Below are positions 27,407 to 36,347 of a DNA stretch of 64,000 bases, in pieces. Made by a program: the position numbers and the translations under genes. How positions within the stretch are numbered: position 1 is the stretch's first letter; every line of letters begins with the position of its first letter. The DNA comes from Cyclobacterium roseum (GTDB taxonomy: Bacteria > Bacteroidota > Bacteroidia > Cytophagales > Cyclobacteriaceae), in the NCBI RefSeq assembly GCF_010119225.1, contig NZ_WNKF01000021.1:1-64000 (forward strand), in the 5' to 3' direction. The notes below the pieces were generated by a model, which was given only the letters and a program-made list of their open reading frames with translations, did no database searches and was not told the DNA's origin.

Positions 27407-28720
27407 ATGTCAAAATCATATTTCCCAACTATCGGTAAAATCAAATTTGAGGGGCGGGATTCTAAAAATCCGCTGGCTTTCCGGTTTTATGACGAAAACC
27501 GGATCATTCAAGGAAAAACCATGAAAGACCACTTTCGGTTTGCGATTGCTTATTGGCATAGCTTCTGCGGCACAGGAAACGATCCTTTTGGTCCGGGCAC
27601 CCTGGTGCGGGAATGGGACAAAGCATCTGACCCGATTCAGCGAGCAAAGGATAAAATGGACGCTGCCTTTGAGTTCATCAGTAAAATAGGTGCTCCTTTT
27701 TATTGTTTTCACGATGTGGATTTGATAGATGAAGGGGAAGATATTGCTACCTATGAAAAGCACATGCAGGCCATAGTGGAATATGCAAAACAAAAGCAGC
27801 AGGAGACAGGCATCAAACTGCTTTGGGGTACGGCCAATGTGTTTAGCAACCCCCGCTACATGAACGGTGCTGCTACCAATCCTGATTTCAACGTTTTGAC
27901 CAGGGCGGCCACGCAGGTCAAAAATGCCATTGATGCCACCATCGCTCTTGGCGGCGAGAATTACGTTTTCTGGGGAGGAAGAGAAGGGTACATGTCCCTT
28001 CTGAATACCGATATGAAGCGGGAAACAGAGCACCTGGCACAATTCCTCAGCATGGCAAGGGATTATGGCAGAAAGCAAGGATTTAAGGGTACATTCCTGA
28101 TCGAACCAAAGCCCATGGAGCCCACCAAGCATCAATACGACTACGATGCAGCAACAGTCGTAGGATTTTTGAGGCACTACGGACTGGATAAAGATTTCAA
28201 ATTAAACCTTGAAGTGAATCATGCCACCCTGGCTGGACACACCTTTCAGCATGAGTTGCAAGTTGCTCAGGATGCCGGTTTGTTGGGCAGCATAGATGCC
28301 AACAGGGGAGATTATCAAAATGGATGGGACACCGACCAGTTTGCCATCAATCTTCAGGAACTGACCGAAGCCATGCTGGTATTGTTACAGGGGCCTGGAT
28401 TCACTACCGGAGGGGTAAATTTTGATGCCAAAATCAGGCGAAATTCCACCGACCTGGACGATCTGGTTCACGCCCATGTAGGAAGCATGGATGCATTTGC
28501 CAGAAGTTTACTCATTGCCACTGATATCATGGAAAAATCCGATTATCAATTGCTCCGCAAAAGAAGGTATGCTTCCTACGACGGTGGTAAGGGAAAGGAT
28601 TTTGAAGAAGGAAAACTCAGTCTGGAAGATCTGAGATCCCATGCATTGGAAATCGGTGAGCCAGAGATGATCAGTGGGAAACAAGAGATGTACGAAAATA
28701 TCCTCAATCAGTACATATAA
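27407..28720 (+). CDS. xylA: Xylose isomerase
   Basis: 437 aa, the class II (longer) type usual in Bacteroidota and Firmicutes. Interconverts D-xylose and D-xylulose with two divalent metals. Catalytic FHDVDL (His102, Asp105), metal and substrate motifs [30 protein letters not shown] and GSIDANRGD are intact. Last gene of the symporter-xylB-xylA operon, followed by a strong terminator. Confidence 0.97.
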   Translation: MSKSYFPTIGKIKFEGRDSKNPLAFRFYDENRIIQGKTMKDHFRFAIAYWHSFCGTGNDPFGPGTLVREWDKASDPIQRAKDKMDAAFEFISKIGAPFYCFHDVDLIDEGEDIATYEKHMQAIVEYAKQKQQETGIKLLWGTANVFSNPRYMNGAATNPDFNVLTRAATQVKNAIDATIALGGENYVFWGGREGYMSLLNTDMKRETEHLAQFLSMARDYGRKQGFKGTFLIEPKPMEPTKHQYDYDAATVVGFLRHYGLDKDFKLNLEVNHATLAGHTFQHELQVAQDAGLLGSIDANRGDYQNGWDTDQFAINLQELTEAMLVLLQGPGFTTGGVNFDAKIRRNSTDLDDLVHAHVGSMDAFARSLLIATDIMEKSDYQLLRKRRYASYDGGKGKDFEEGKLSLEDLRSHALEIGEPEMISGKQEMYENILNQYI

Positions 28721-28745
28721 TACGTAAAAACCATATAAATAGTAA

Positions 28746-28786
28746 AACCAAAAACGGCTTCTTTAGATGAGAAGCCGTTTTTGGTT
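28746..28786. terminator. Bidirectional terminator between xylA and uxaB
   Basis: Perfect 16 bp stem AACCAAAAACGGCTTC / GAAGCCGTTTTTGGTT with a nine-base loop. The A- and T-runs are inside the stem and serve both convergent operons. Confidence 0.9.
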
Positions 28787-28791
28787 GTCCT

Positions 28792-30201
28792 TTATTCCTG
28801 GGCTAGCAAGGCATTTATTTCCTTGATCAGGACTTCGCTGAGCCCTGGAACCAGATTCAGGTCCTCGTCCCAAAAATCAATTCTGGAAAGTACACTGCCA
28901 ACCAGGTCTTCCGTCGTTTTGATCTTCCATAATTGATCGAAATAATGCAGGTTTTCCTCCTTATCCCGCAGGGGAATGGGTTCTCCTTTGTAATGACCCC
29001 GGTAGAAAACCAGCAGTGCAGCAAAGGCTTTACACAGGTTCGAAGGCAACCGATCCTTTTTTTGGATATACTCCAACAGCGAGGGGAGCACCCGTACCTT
29101 CCATTTGGCGATGGAATTCAAGGATATGTCCATCAGCTTGTGTTTGATAAACGGATTTCTGAATCGATCCAGCACATCGGCAGCAAAAGGTTCTAACAGT
29201 TCGGGAGACAAATCCATGGAAGGGATGATTTCTTCAAAAATGGTTTTCTCCACAAATTCACTGGTTTCGGAGTCGTCCATCGCTTCCTTGACTAAACGCT
29301 GTCCATTTAGATAAGCTACCGGTACCATACTGGTATGGGCACCGTTTAATATCCTTACTTTCCGTGTGCGGAAAGGACTTAAATCGTCTACAAATTTCAC
29401 ATTCAGTCCCAGTTTCGCTACCGGAAAAGCCTCTGGAAGCCATTCGGGTCCTTCTATGGCCCAAAAGTGAAATGGCTCGGCTATAACCAGCTGCTCGTCT
29501 CTAAACCCAAGTTGCTGCTGGATTTTTGGGGCTGTCTCTACCGGGAATCCGGGCACGATACGATCCACCAAGGTATTGCAAAAAGAATTATACTTCACCA
29601 GCCAATCTTCAAAAGAACCGGGAAGGTTCCAAAGATTGGCATACCTGAGGACGTTTTCTTTGAGTTTATCTCCGTTGGATTCCACCAGTTCACAAGGAAG
29701 GATTACCAGTCCTTTCTCAGGGTCTCCGTTAAAATGAGTAAAACGCTGGTAGAGCATTGCTGCCAGTTTTCCGGGAAAAGCATCGGGGGTCAGCGTGCGG
29801 TCCATGTCTTTTTCTTCAAAATAAATCCCAGCTTCGGTAGTATTGGAAAAGACAAACTCCAATTCCGGCTCGTTACCCAACGCCAAAAATGCGGGGTAAT
29901 CGATATAAGGGTTAATAGCCCCCCTGACGCATTGAATCAACCGGTCTTCTTCGACGGTTTGGCCTTTTTGGAAGCCCCTTGTAAGCAGGTGATACAGGCC
30001 ACCCTGGGCATTGATCCCGGCGGCCGGTTGGCGACTGTGTACCTGTACCATTTGAATGTCACCATTAAAATCCGTTTTCTCATTCAGCAGGTCCACCATC
30101 CAATCGGCGAATCCCCTCAAAAAATTTCCGGTACCAAACTGGACTATTTTTAACGGTCTGCTTTGGTCGGAGGGAATGTTTTTTCTGTGTAAAGGTTTCA
30201 T
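28792..30201 (-). CDS. uxaB: Tagaturonate reductase (altronate oxidoreductase)
   Basis: 469 aa, long-chain mannitol dehydrogenase family. The N-terminal nucleotide fold has IVQFGTGNFLRGFADWMVD. VFSNTTEAGI and ILNGAHTSMVPVAYL are strongly reminiscent of UxaB, which reduces D-tagaturonate to D-altronate in galacturonate catabolism. A fructuronate reductase or mannitol dehydrogenase is less likely from length and motifs. It follows the LacI gene by 3 bp and is probably controlled by it. No uxaA or uxaC is seen in the window, so the rest of the pathway must be elsewhere. Confidence 0.85.
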   Translation of the reverse strand: MKPLHRKNIPSDQSRPLKIVQFGTGNFLRGFADWMVDLLNEKTDFNGDIQMVQVHSRQPAAGINAQGGLYHLLTRGFQKGQTVEEDRLIQCVRGAINPYIDYPAFLALGNEPELEFVFSNTTEAGIYFEEKDMDRTLTPDAFPGKLAAMLYQRFTHFNGDPEKGLVILPCELVESNGDKLKENVLRYANLWNLPGSFEDWLVKYNSFCNTLVDRIVPGFPVETAPKIQQQLGFRDEQLVIAEPFHFWAIEGPEWLPEAFPVAKLGLNVKFVDDLSPFRTRKVRILNGAHTSMVPVAYLNGQRLVKEAMDDSETSEFVEKTIFEEIIPSMDLSPELLEPFAADVLDRFRNPFIKHKLMDISLNSIAKWKVRVLPSLLEYIQKKDRLPSNLCKAFAALLVFYRGHYKGEPIPLRDKEENLHYFDQLWKIKTTEDLVGSVLSRIDFWDEDLNLVPGLSEVLIKEINALLAQE

Positions 30202-30204
30202 AAA

Positions 30205-31269
30205 TTATTCAGGATTAGTTGAGTTAGTATTAAGTTGGATATTTGGAATTCTGCTGGAGGAGGTACGAATGATCAGGTTCGCGTCCAGGACTTTTTTAAT
30301 CCTGGGTTTTGGTCTGGAATCTCCGTTGATCATTTCAAAAAACAGGGCGGCTGTATTTTCGCCGATGGAAATGGCTTTCTGATCGACTGTGCTCAGCGCA
30401 GGTTCAGTAAACTCCGTAAAGGGTTCATTGCTGAAACCAATCAGCCCCACTTCTTGTGGAATCCTTACCTGATTTTTTTTCAATTCCTGCAGGGCACCCA
30501 CAATGGCGTAATCACTTGCCGAAAAGATGGCATCAAACCCAAAACTCTGATCCAATAGAAATCGCGCACTATTCCTCCCCCCATCCAGTTGCATGTTGCT
30601 TTCTACTACCATCTTGGCATCAAAATGTATACCATTATCCAGCAATGCTTGCGTATATCCGCGTAACCTTTCCTGGTAAATTTTTATTTTCATATGGCTG
30701 GTAAAATGAGCAATGTGGCAGTATCCCTGTCGAATCAGATGGTTGGTAGCTTGATAGGCAGCGGCATAGTCGTCGATTATTACTTGATTCACTTCCAGTT
30801 CGTCCGTGGTTCTGTCAAAAAATACCAATGGAATCCCTTTTTGAATGACGGACTCAAAATGCGCAAATGAATGCGTGTTTTTTCCCAGGGAAACCATGAT
30901 CCCATCCACCCGGGCATCTAACAGGGCATCGATCGTTTCAACCTCTTTTTTATAATCATCATACGATTGGCTGATCATGACTTTGTAATCCCGGGCATTG
31001 GCATATTCTTCTATTCCACGGACGATGGAGGAGAAAAAATTCCGGTTGATGGTTGGAACAATAATGCCAATAAGCTTGCTTTTTCCGTGTCGGAGGGCCG
31101 CGGCAATTCGATTGGGCTTGTAATTGATCGCCCTGGCAGCTTCCAAAACCATTTTTTTTGTAGCAGGACTTATTCTGGGGTGATTGTTTAATGCCCGTGA
31201 AACGGTAGAGGCAGTGACACCCACCTCCATGGCGATGTCATGAATGGTAATTTTTTCTTTTTTTTTCAT
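30205..31269 (-). CDS. LacI-family transcriptional regulator
   Basis: 354 aa from the ATG at 31269 (MKKKEKITIHDIAMEVGVT). A longer frame from 31353 would read through the operator-like palindrome and adds residues unlike the family. The HTH is TIHDIAMEVGVTASTVSRAL, then the hinge (NYKPNRIAAALRHGKSKLIG) and a periplasmic-binding-protein-like sensor domain. It forms an operon with uxaB and diverges from the exported oxidoreductase at 31529. The effector is probably a sugar or uronate intermediate. Confidence 0.93.
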   Translation of the reverse strand: MKKKEKITIHDIAMEVGVTASTVSRALNNHPRISPATKKMVLEAARAINYKPNRIAAALRHGKSKLIGIIVPTINRNFFSSIVRGIEEYANARDYKVMISQSYDDYKKEVETIDALLDARVDGIMVSLGKNTHSFAHFESVIQKGIPLVFFDRTTDELEVNQVIIDDYAAAYQATNHLIRQGYCHIAHFTSHMKIKIYQERLRGYTQALLDNGIHFDAKMVVESNMQLDGGRNSARFLLDQSFGFDAIFSASDYAIVGALQELKKNQVRIPQEVGLIGFSNEPFTEFTEPALSTVDQKAISIGENTAALFFEMINGDSRPKPRIKKVLDANLIIRTSSSRIPNIQLNTNSTNPE

Positions 31270-31286
31270 TAGGAAGTCCAGGAAAC

Positions 31287-31294
31287 CAAAAATA
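31287..31294 (-). promoter_or_regulatory. -7-like box of the LacI gene
   Basis: The minus strand reads TATTTTTG, matching TAnnTTTG, 18 nt before the chosen LacI start. No convincing -33 TTG is visible at the usual distance. Confidence 0.3.
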
Positions 31295-31349
31295 GCAAAA
31301 CAGCCCTGAGACTGTTTAAAATGAATATTAAGGAAATAATCCAGCAAAT

Positions 31350-31361
31350 GCAATCGATTGC
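31350..31361. promoter_or_regulatory. CG-centred palindrome, probable LacI-family operator
   Basis: GCAATCGATTGC is a perfect 12 bp palindrome with the CpG centre typical of LacI-family operators. It lies in the divergent region between the LacI start (31269) and the oxidoreductase start (31529), where autoregulation and control of the divergent operon would be expected. Confidence 0.6.
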
Positions 31362-31528
31362 GCTATTATATGTTTTATTCTTTTGTTATATTCTTTATAT
31401 TTAATCCTTTATTAAACCGTTTCCTAATTCTTATTCAGGAAATGAAAGTGCCTATGCCGTGAGTACCATAGAAAGTACTGTGATAATTAATTTAATCTCA
31501 TTAAACTTTAATATTTAAAAATACACTT

Positions 31529-32941
31529 ATGAAATTCAATAGTAAATTTTGGTCACCTGTTGCAGCCTCAATTTTACTTTTATCCCTCTCATGTTCCAAC
31601 GAAAAAAATGTGGAAGAAGAAGTGAAAACCACCTTTAACGGAGAAGAAAACGAAATCAAGTTATTAACCTTAGACCCGGGACATTTTCATGCCCACCTGG
31701 TAAAAAAATCCATGTACGAGCAGGTCGATCCAAAAGTACATGTTTACGCCCCAGGCGGCCCGGAGTTGGAGGCTTACCTGCAAGCCATAGAAAGTTACAA
31801 TACCCGGGAAGAAAACCCTACCAATTGGCAATTGGAAGTATACACGGGGGATGATTTCCTGGAAAAAATGATCCGGGAAAAGAAGGGAAATGTAATGGTG
31901 ACAGCCGGTAATAACCGGGAAAAGACCGCAAATATCAAGGCGACCGTAGATGCTGGTTTTCATGTGTTGGCAGACAAGCCCATGGCCATTGATGTTGCCG
32001 GGTTTGAATTGCTCAAAGAAGCGTTCGCCTCGGCCAGTGAAAACAACGTGTTGCTCTATGATATTATGACCGAACGGTTTGAAATTTCGACCATTCTTCA
32101 ACGGGAATTTTCCATGATTCCGGAGGTATTCGGCACCTTGGTGGAAGGAAGCCTGGAAGACCCAGCGATCACCAAAGAAAGTGTGCATCATTTTTACAAG
32201 CAGGTTTCCGGCAAGCCGCTGATTCGACCCGCCTGGTTTTACGACGTGAGCCAGCAGGGAAATGGAATAGTGGACGTAACTACCCACCTGGTAGACTTAG
32301 TACAATGGGAAAGTTTTCCCGAAACGGTTATTAATTATGAGACCGATATTGAAATGCTTGAGGCCAGAAGATGGACGACGGACCTGAGCATGGAACAGTT
32401 TTCACGTTCCACAGGTTTGGACGCGTACCCGGATTACTTGCAAGGGGTGGTAGAAAACGACACCTTAAAAGTGTATGGAAACGGGGAGATAAACTATAAG
32501 ATTAATGGAATTCATGCCAAGGTATCTGTAATCTGGAATTACATCGCACCCGAAGGGTCTGCCGATACCCATTATTCCATTATGAGAGGAACCAAATCTA
32601 ATCTGGTGATCCGGCAGGATGCGGAAGAAAATTACACACCTGAGTTATATCTGGAACCGGTGGAAGGAGTGGATCCGGAAGCATTTGAAACGACGGTTCA
32701 GGAGCAGGTCAGCAACCTGTCCGGTAAGTTCAGCGGGCTCGATGTAGTGAAGGTAGAAGGGAAAAATTCCTGGCGAATAGTCATTCCACAGCCATTCAGG
32801 ACGAGTCATGAAGATCATTTCAGGGAGGTAACGGAAGCGTACATCCAATACCTCACCGAGGGGAAATTGCCCGATTGGGAAGTTCCTAACATGCTGGCAA
32901 AATACTATGTCACCACCAGAGGGCTTGAATTGGCTCAATAA
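31529..32941 (+). CDS. Gfo/Idh/MocA-family oxidoreductase, lipoprotein
   Basis: 470 aa. Lipoprotein signal with LLLSLSC near residue 23. The Rossmann half is recognisable, including VMVTAGNNREKTANIKATVDAG and ADKPMAID (the usual EKP is DKP). The C-terminal half is the long oxidoreductase type with DVTTHLVDLVQWE. The family oxidises or reduces sugar hydroxyls using tightly bound NAD(P). Export of a cofactor-bound enzyme as a lipoprotein is unusual in general but known in Bacteroidota. First gene of the run to 37721. Confidence 0.85.
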   Translation: MKFNSKFWSPVAASILLLSLSCSNEKNVEEEVKTTFNGEENEIKLLTLDPGHFHAHLVKKSMYEQVDPKVHVYAPGGPELEAYLQAIESYNTREENPTNWQLEVYTGDDFLEKMIREKKGNVMVTAGNNREKTANIKATVDAGFHVLADKPMAIDVAGFELLKEAFASASENNVLLYDIMTERFEISTILQREFSMIPEVFGTLVEGSLEDPAITKESVHHFYKQVSGKPLIRPAWFYDVSQQGNGIVDVTTHLVDLVQWESFPETVINYETDIEMLEARRWTTDLSMEQFSRSTGLDAYPDYLQGVVENDTLKVYGNGEINYKINGIHAKVSVIWNYIAPEGSADTHYSIMRGTKSNLVIRQDAEENYTPELYLEPVEGVDPEAFETTVQEQVSNLSGKFSGLDVVKVEGKNSWRIVIPQPFRTSHEDHFREVTEAYIQYLTEGKLPDWEVPNMLAKYYVTTRGLELAQ

Positions 32942-32961
32942 ATTGCAGTAGCAATCTGTAC

Positions 32962-34230
32962 ATGGAAAATGAAAGAAGAGAGTTTATCAAAAAGGCTGGC
33001 CTGGTTGGGGTGGGGCTGACAGGAGGGATCCCCTTCCCCGCTGCCATCGCAAACGCTCCGGCCCATACCAAAACCGAAATGAACCGTACCGAACAGAGTA
33101 TTATAGGACCTTACGGCCCTTGGTTGGATCGTGTCATGAATAGGGAATTACCATCCCTCTCATTTCGTAATGATTCGTTTACCGATCTGAACGAATGGAA
33201 ATCCCTTGCTCTAAGCCGTACCAGAGAAAGGCTGGGCATACCGGCGTTGGGGGAGCTACCCCGCATGAAGGTCCATGATTCTCAGGTGTACGATGGGTTG
33301 CAGATAGAGGAGGTTTCCTGGCAGTTATCCTATGGACACCCTACGAAAGCACTTATTTTGAAACCGGAGGGCGCTACCGGTAAATTACCAGCGATCCTTG
33401 CTTTTCATGACCATGGAGGGAACAAGTATTTTGGCCTTAGGAAAATTACGAAAACCGGAAAAGGGCAGCACGAACTGATGAGGAGTCATCAGGATCATTA
33501 TTACGAAGGAAAAGCCTGGGCCAATGAGATGGCTAAAAGGGGCTATGTGGTCATGATACCAGATGCCTTTACCTTTGCCAGCAGAAGGGTAATGATGGAA
33601 GACGTTCCCGAAGATCAACGTTCCGGACTGTCCGACAAGGATCCGGAAAATCCTGAATCCATCGAAGCTTATAACCAATGGGCCGGTCAGCACGAGCATG
33701 TAATGGCCAAATCGCTTTTTTGTGGCGGCACTACCTGGCCGGGGGTGTTTTTTGCGGAAGATCAGATAGCCCTGGATCTGCTTTTGTCCCGTCCGGATGT
33801 GGACGAAGAGAACGTAGGCTGTGGCGGATTATCCGGGGGCGGTCTACGTACCGTAATGATGGCCGGTTTGGATCACCGAATCAAATGTGCCGTTTGTGTG
33901 GGATTTATGAGTACCTGGACTGACTTTATGCTAAATAAAGCCTATACCCATACCTGGATGACTTATATTCCCCGCTTGCCGGAGGAATTGGATTTTCCAG
34001 AAATCCTGGGGCTGCGGGCTCCACTACCAACCTTGGTGTTAAATGACGAGCAGGATCAATTGTACACCTTACCCGAAATGAAAAAGGCCGATCTGATTTT
34101 GCAGGAGGTCTTTGAAAAGGCAGGAGCAGCGGATCGTTACAAGGCCTCCTATTATCCGGGCCCACATAAATTTGATCAGGCCATGCAGCAGGAAGCCTTT
34201 TCCTGGTGGGACAAATGGCTGAAAACATAA
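32962..34230 (+). CDS. Twin-arginine-exported alpha/beta hydrolase (esterase type)
   Basis: 422 aa. Twin-arginine-like start NERREFIKKAGLVGVGLTGG. The alpha/beta-hydrolase core has the nucleophile in GGLSGGGLRTVMMAG, a candidate acid in LNDEQDQLYT and the histidine in YPGPHKFDQ. A conserved FHDHGGNKYFG marks the oxyanion side. Closest in style to dienelactone hydrolase/acetylxylan esterase-like proteins. Gap 20 bp from the preceding oxidoreductase, 10 bp to the next hydrolase: one operon. Confidence 0.85.
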   Translation: MENERREFIKKAGLVGVGLTGGIPFPAAIANAPAHTKTEMNRTEQSIIGPYGPWLDRVMNRELPSLSFRNDSFTDLNEWKSLALSRTRERLGIPALGELPRMKVHDSQVYDGLQIEEVSWQLSYGHPTKALILKPEGATGKLPAILAFHDHGGNKYFGLRKITKTGKGQHELMRSHQDHYYEGKAWANEMAKRGYVVMIPDAFTFASRRVMMEDVPEDQRSGLSDKDPENPESIEAYNQWAGQHEHVMAKSLFCGGTTWPGVFFAEDQIALDLLLSRPDVDEENVGCGGLSGGGLRTVMMAGLDHRIKCAVCVGFMSTWTDFMLNKAYTHTWMTYIPRLPEELDFPEILGLRAPLPTLVLNDEQDQLYTLPEMKKADLILQEVFEKAGAADRYKASYYPGPHKFDQAMQQEAFSWWDKWLKT

Positions 34231-34240
34231 AAATAATTTC

Positions 34241-35443
34241 ATGAAAAATAATCCTATTACCCAAATGGCGAGTGCCCTGCTGGTTCCCTTTTGTTGGCTA
34301 CTGCTATCCATCACTGCCGCCGAGGCCCAAAAAGAGCCAGATGAGATGCTTTGTGTGGGGGCGCACTGGACCGAAGAGGAAGGAGCCGCATTCCTTCAAA
34401 TGATGCGGGAAGAATACAAAAGTGAAAGGGCCTGGGATAAACGGGCCAAAGCCATTCGAAAACAGATTCTGAAGGGAACGGAGCTACAGCGGATGCCTGA
34501 AAAAACGGCCCTGAATCCTATTCTGGGAGAGGTGCGCGTACATGAGGGTTATCAAGTTCAAAATGTAGCCTTTGAGAGCCTGCCAGGGGTATATGTGACG
34601 GGAAGCATTTACATGCCCCTCGAAAATTCCGGAAAACTGCCGGGCATCTTGAGTCCGCATGGACATTGGGATCAGGAAGGGGATGTCGGACGCTACCGGG
34701 CCGATGCCCAAAAACGATTCGCTTCCATGGCACGAATGGGAGCCATGGTCTTTGCGTACGATGCCGTGGGCTACGGGCAGCAAAAGGAGCTGGGTTGGGA
34801 GCACCGTGCCGATGGAGAAGTGCTCAAGCTGCAGCTGTGGAACAGCATTCGAGGGGTTGATTTTATCCTTTCCCTGGGCGCGGATCCGGAAAGGCTGGCC
34901 GTTACCGGAGCTTCCGGTGGGGCCACCCAATCGTTTTTGCTGGCAGCAGTGGACGATCGAATTGACGTGGCTGCACCGGTGGTAATGGTCTCGGCTCATT
35001 TTTTTGGTGGATGTGTGTGTGAAAGTGGCATGCCCATTCATAAATCCAAAAATTTTCAAACCAATAACGTGGAAATCGCAGCGATGATCGCCCCCAAACC
35101 TTTGTTATTGGTATCTGTTGGAGGGGATTGGACCAAAAATACTCCAGTGGTAGAATATCCCCACATACAATATATTTACAATCTGAAGGGAAAGCCGGAA
35201 AGGGTACAAAATGTACATATACCAGAAGATAACCACGGATACGATGCCAAAAAGCGACAAGCGGTCTATCCCTTTCTGGCCAAACATTTGGGACTGGATC
35301 TTTCAAAAGCCTTGCATGCCGATGGGAGTTTAAATGAAGCGGATGTAGTGTTGGAAACGCAAGAGACCCTGTATCCCTTTAATGACAACAACCCCTTTCC
35401 TGAAAGTGGGATTACCTCTATTTTTAATGTAAAATGGGACTAG
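34241..35443 (+). CDS. Secreted acetylxylan-esterase-like alpha/beta hydrolase
   Basis: 400 aa with signal peptide ending near AEAQ. The nucleophile is in VTGASGGATQSFLLA and the histidine in EDNHGYD; LSPHGHWD is the oxyanion segment. The domain is of the CE7/AXE1-like or 'acetylxylan esterase' group common in Bacteroidota polysaccharide loci. Likely removes acetyl or similar esters from sugars in the periplasm. It overlaps or nearly touches the epimerase gene downstream. Confidence 0.85.
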   Translation: MKNNPITQMASALLVPFCWLLLSITAAEAQKEPDEMLCVGAHWTEEEGAAFLQMMREEYKSERAWDKRAKAIRKQILKGTELQRMPEKTALNPILGEVRVHEGYQVQNVAFESLPGVYVTGSIYMPLENSGKLPGILSPHGHWDQEGDVGRYRADAQKRFASMARMGAMVFAYDAVGYGQQKELGWEHRADGEVLKLQLWNSIRGVDFILSLGADPERLAVTGASGGATQSFLLAAVDDRIDVAAPVVMVSAHFFGGCVCESGMPIHKSKNFQTNNVEIAAMIAPKPLLLVSVGGDWTKNTPVVEYPHIQYIYNLKGKPERVQNVHIPEDNHGYDAKKRQAVYPFLAKHLGLDLSKALHADGSLNEADVVLETQETLYPFNDNNPFPESGITSIFNVKWD

Positions 35444-35445
35444 AA

Positions 35446-36318
35446 ATGAACAAACAGCAAACCTACAGAAGGGATTTTCTAAAAAAGACCCTGGTATCGG
35501 GATTGGCGCTGAGTACCTTGGGAGCCTGGTCCGCCAACGCTTCTTCCATGAAATTTGGACTGGTGACGTATTTATGGGGGAAAGACTGGTCCTTACCTGA
35601 ACTGATTGCCAACTGTGAAAAAACGGGGTATCAGGGAGTCGAATTGCGTACCGAGCATGCCCATGGCGTGGAGGCACACCTAAATAAAACGGAAAGAAGG
35701 GAAGTCCGGAAACGGTTTGCGGATAGTCCGGTGACTTGTATCGGGTATGGCAGTAACTTTGAATACCACAGTCCGGAGCCCGCTGTCCTGATCGAAAACA
35801 TTCAGCAAACCAAAGCCTACATTCAACTCTGCAGGGACATTGGTGCTACGGGGATCAAGGTAAAGCCCAATACCTTGCCGGAGGGAATTTCCCGGGAAAA
35901 AACCATCGCTCAAATTGCTAAATCGCTGAGTGAAGTAGGGGAGTATGGGGCTGATCACGGACAACTGATCCGGGTGGAAGTTCACGGGCGAACTACCCAG
36001 CAATTACCAGTGATGAAGGAAATATTTGATCAGGTAACATCCTCAAATGTGAAAATTTGTTGGAATAGCAACGATACGGATCTGATGGATCCTGGATTGG
36101 AAGCGAATTTTGCCATGGTAAAGAAGTGGTTGGGAGATACTACTCATGTGCGGGCTTTCAATGAGAATTCCTATCCTTATCAGAAGCTTTTCCGCCTATT
36201 GGATAGCGCCGCCTATCAGGGATGGGTATTGTTGGAAGCACATAGCGATCCCGCAGATAAAATCGCTTCCATGCAAGAGCAAAAAGAGCTTTTCGAAGTG
36301 TTCATGAAAAATATCTGA
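35446..36318 (+). CDS. Twin-arginine-exported sugar epimerase/isomerase-like TIM barrel
   Basis: 290 aa from the ATG at 35446 (MNKQQTYRRDFLKKTL, a twin-arginine signal). An ATG at 35434 would add four residues and overlap the previous gene by 10 bp. The rest is an AP-endonuclease-2 type TIM barrel (xylose-isomerase-like): GYQGVELRTEH, ATGIKVKPNTLP, IRVEVHG, VKICWNSNDTD and WVLLEAHSD carry Glu/His/Asp metal ligands. Family members act as ketose epimerases or isomerases. Substrate unknown. Confidence 0.87.
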   Translation: MNKQQTYRRDFLKKTLVSGLALSTLGAWSANASSMKFGLVTYLWGKDWSLPELIANCEKTGYQGVELRTEHAHGVEAHLNKTERREVRKRFADSPVTCIGYGSNFEYHSPEPAVLIENIQQTKAYIQLCRDIGATGIKVKPNTLPEGISREKTIAQIAKSLSEVGEYGADHGQLIRVEVHGRTTQQLPVMKEIFDQVTSSNVKICWNSNDTDLMDPGLEANFAMVKKWLGDTTHVRAFNENSYPYQKLFRLLDSAAYQGWVLLEAHSDPADKIASMQEQKELFEVFMKNI

Positions 36319-36347
36319 TTTTTAAAAAAAGAAACCTAAAACTAAGT

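Noticed and set aside
27416-28177. Long minus-strand open frame of 253 aa
   Set aside because: Lies entirely inside xylA, whose product is unmistakable; the opposite-strand frame has no recognisable domain and is a codon-bias shadow.
29467-30153. Plus-strand open frame of 228 aa
   Set aside because: Antisense to uxaB; low-complexity translation without domains, no promoter or start signal.
31270-31353. N-terminal extension of the LacI gene
   Set aside because: Covers the palindromic operator candidate and places 28 hydrophobic residues before the HTH; MKKKEK at 31269 is the natural start.
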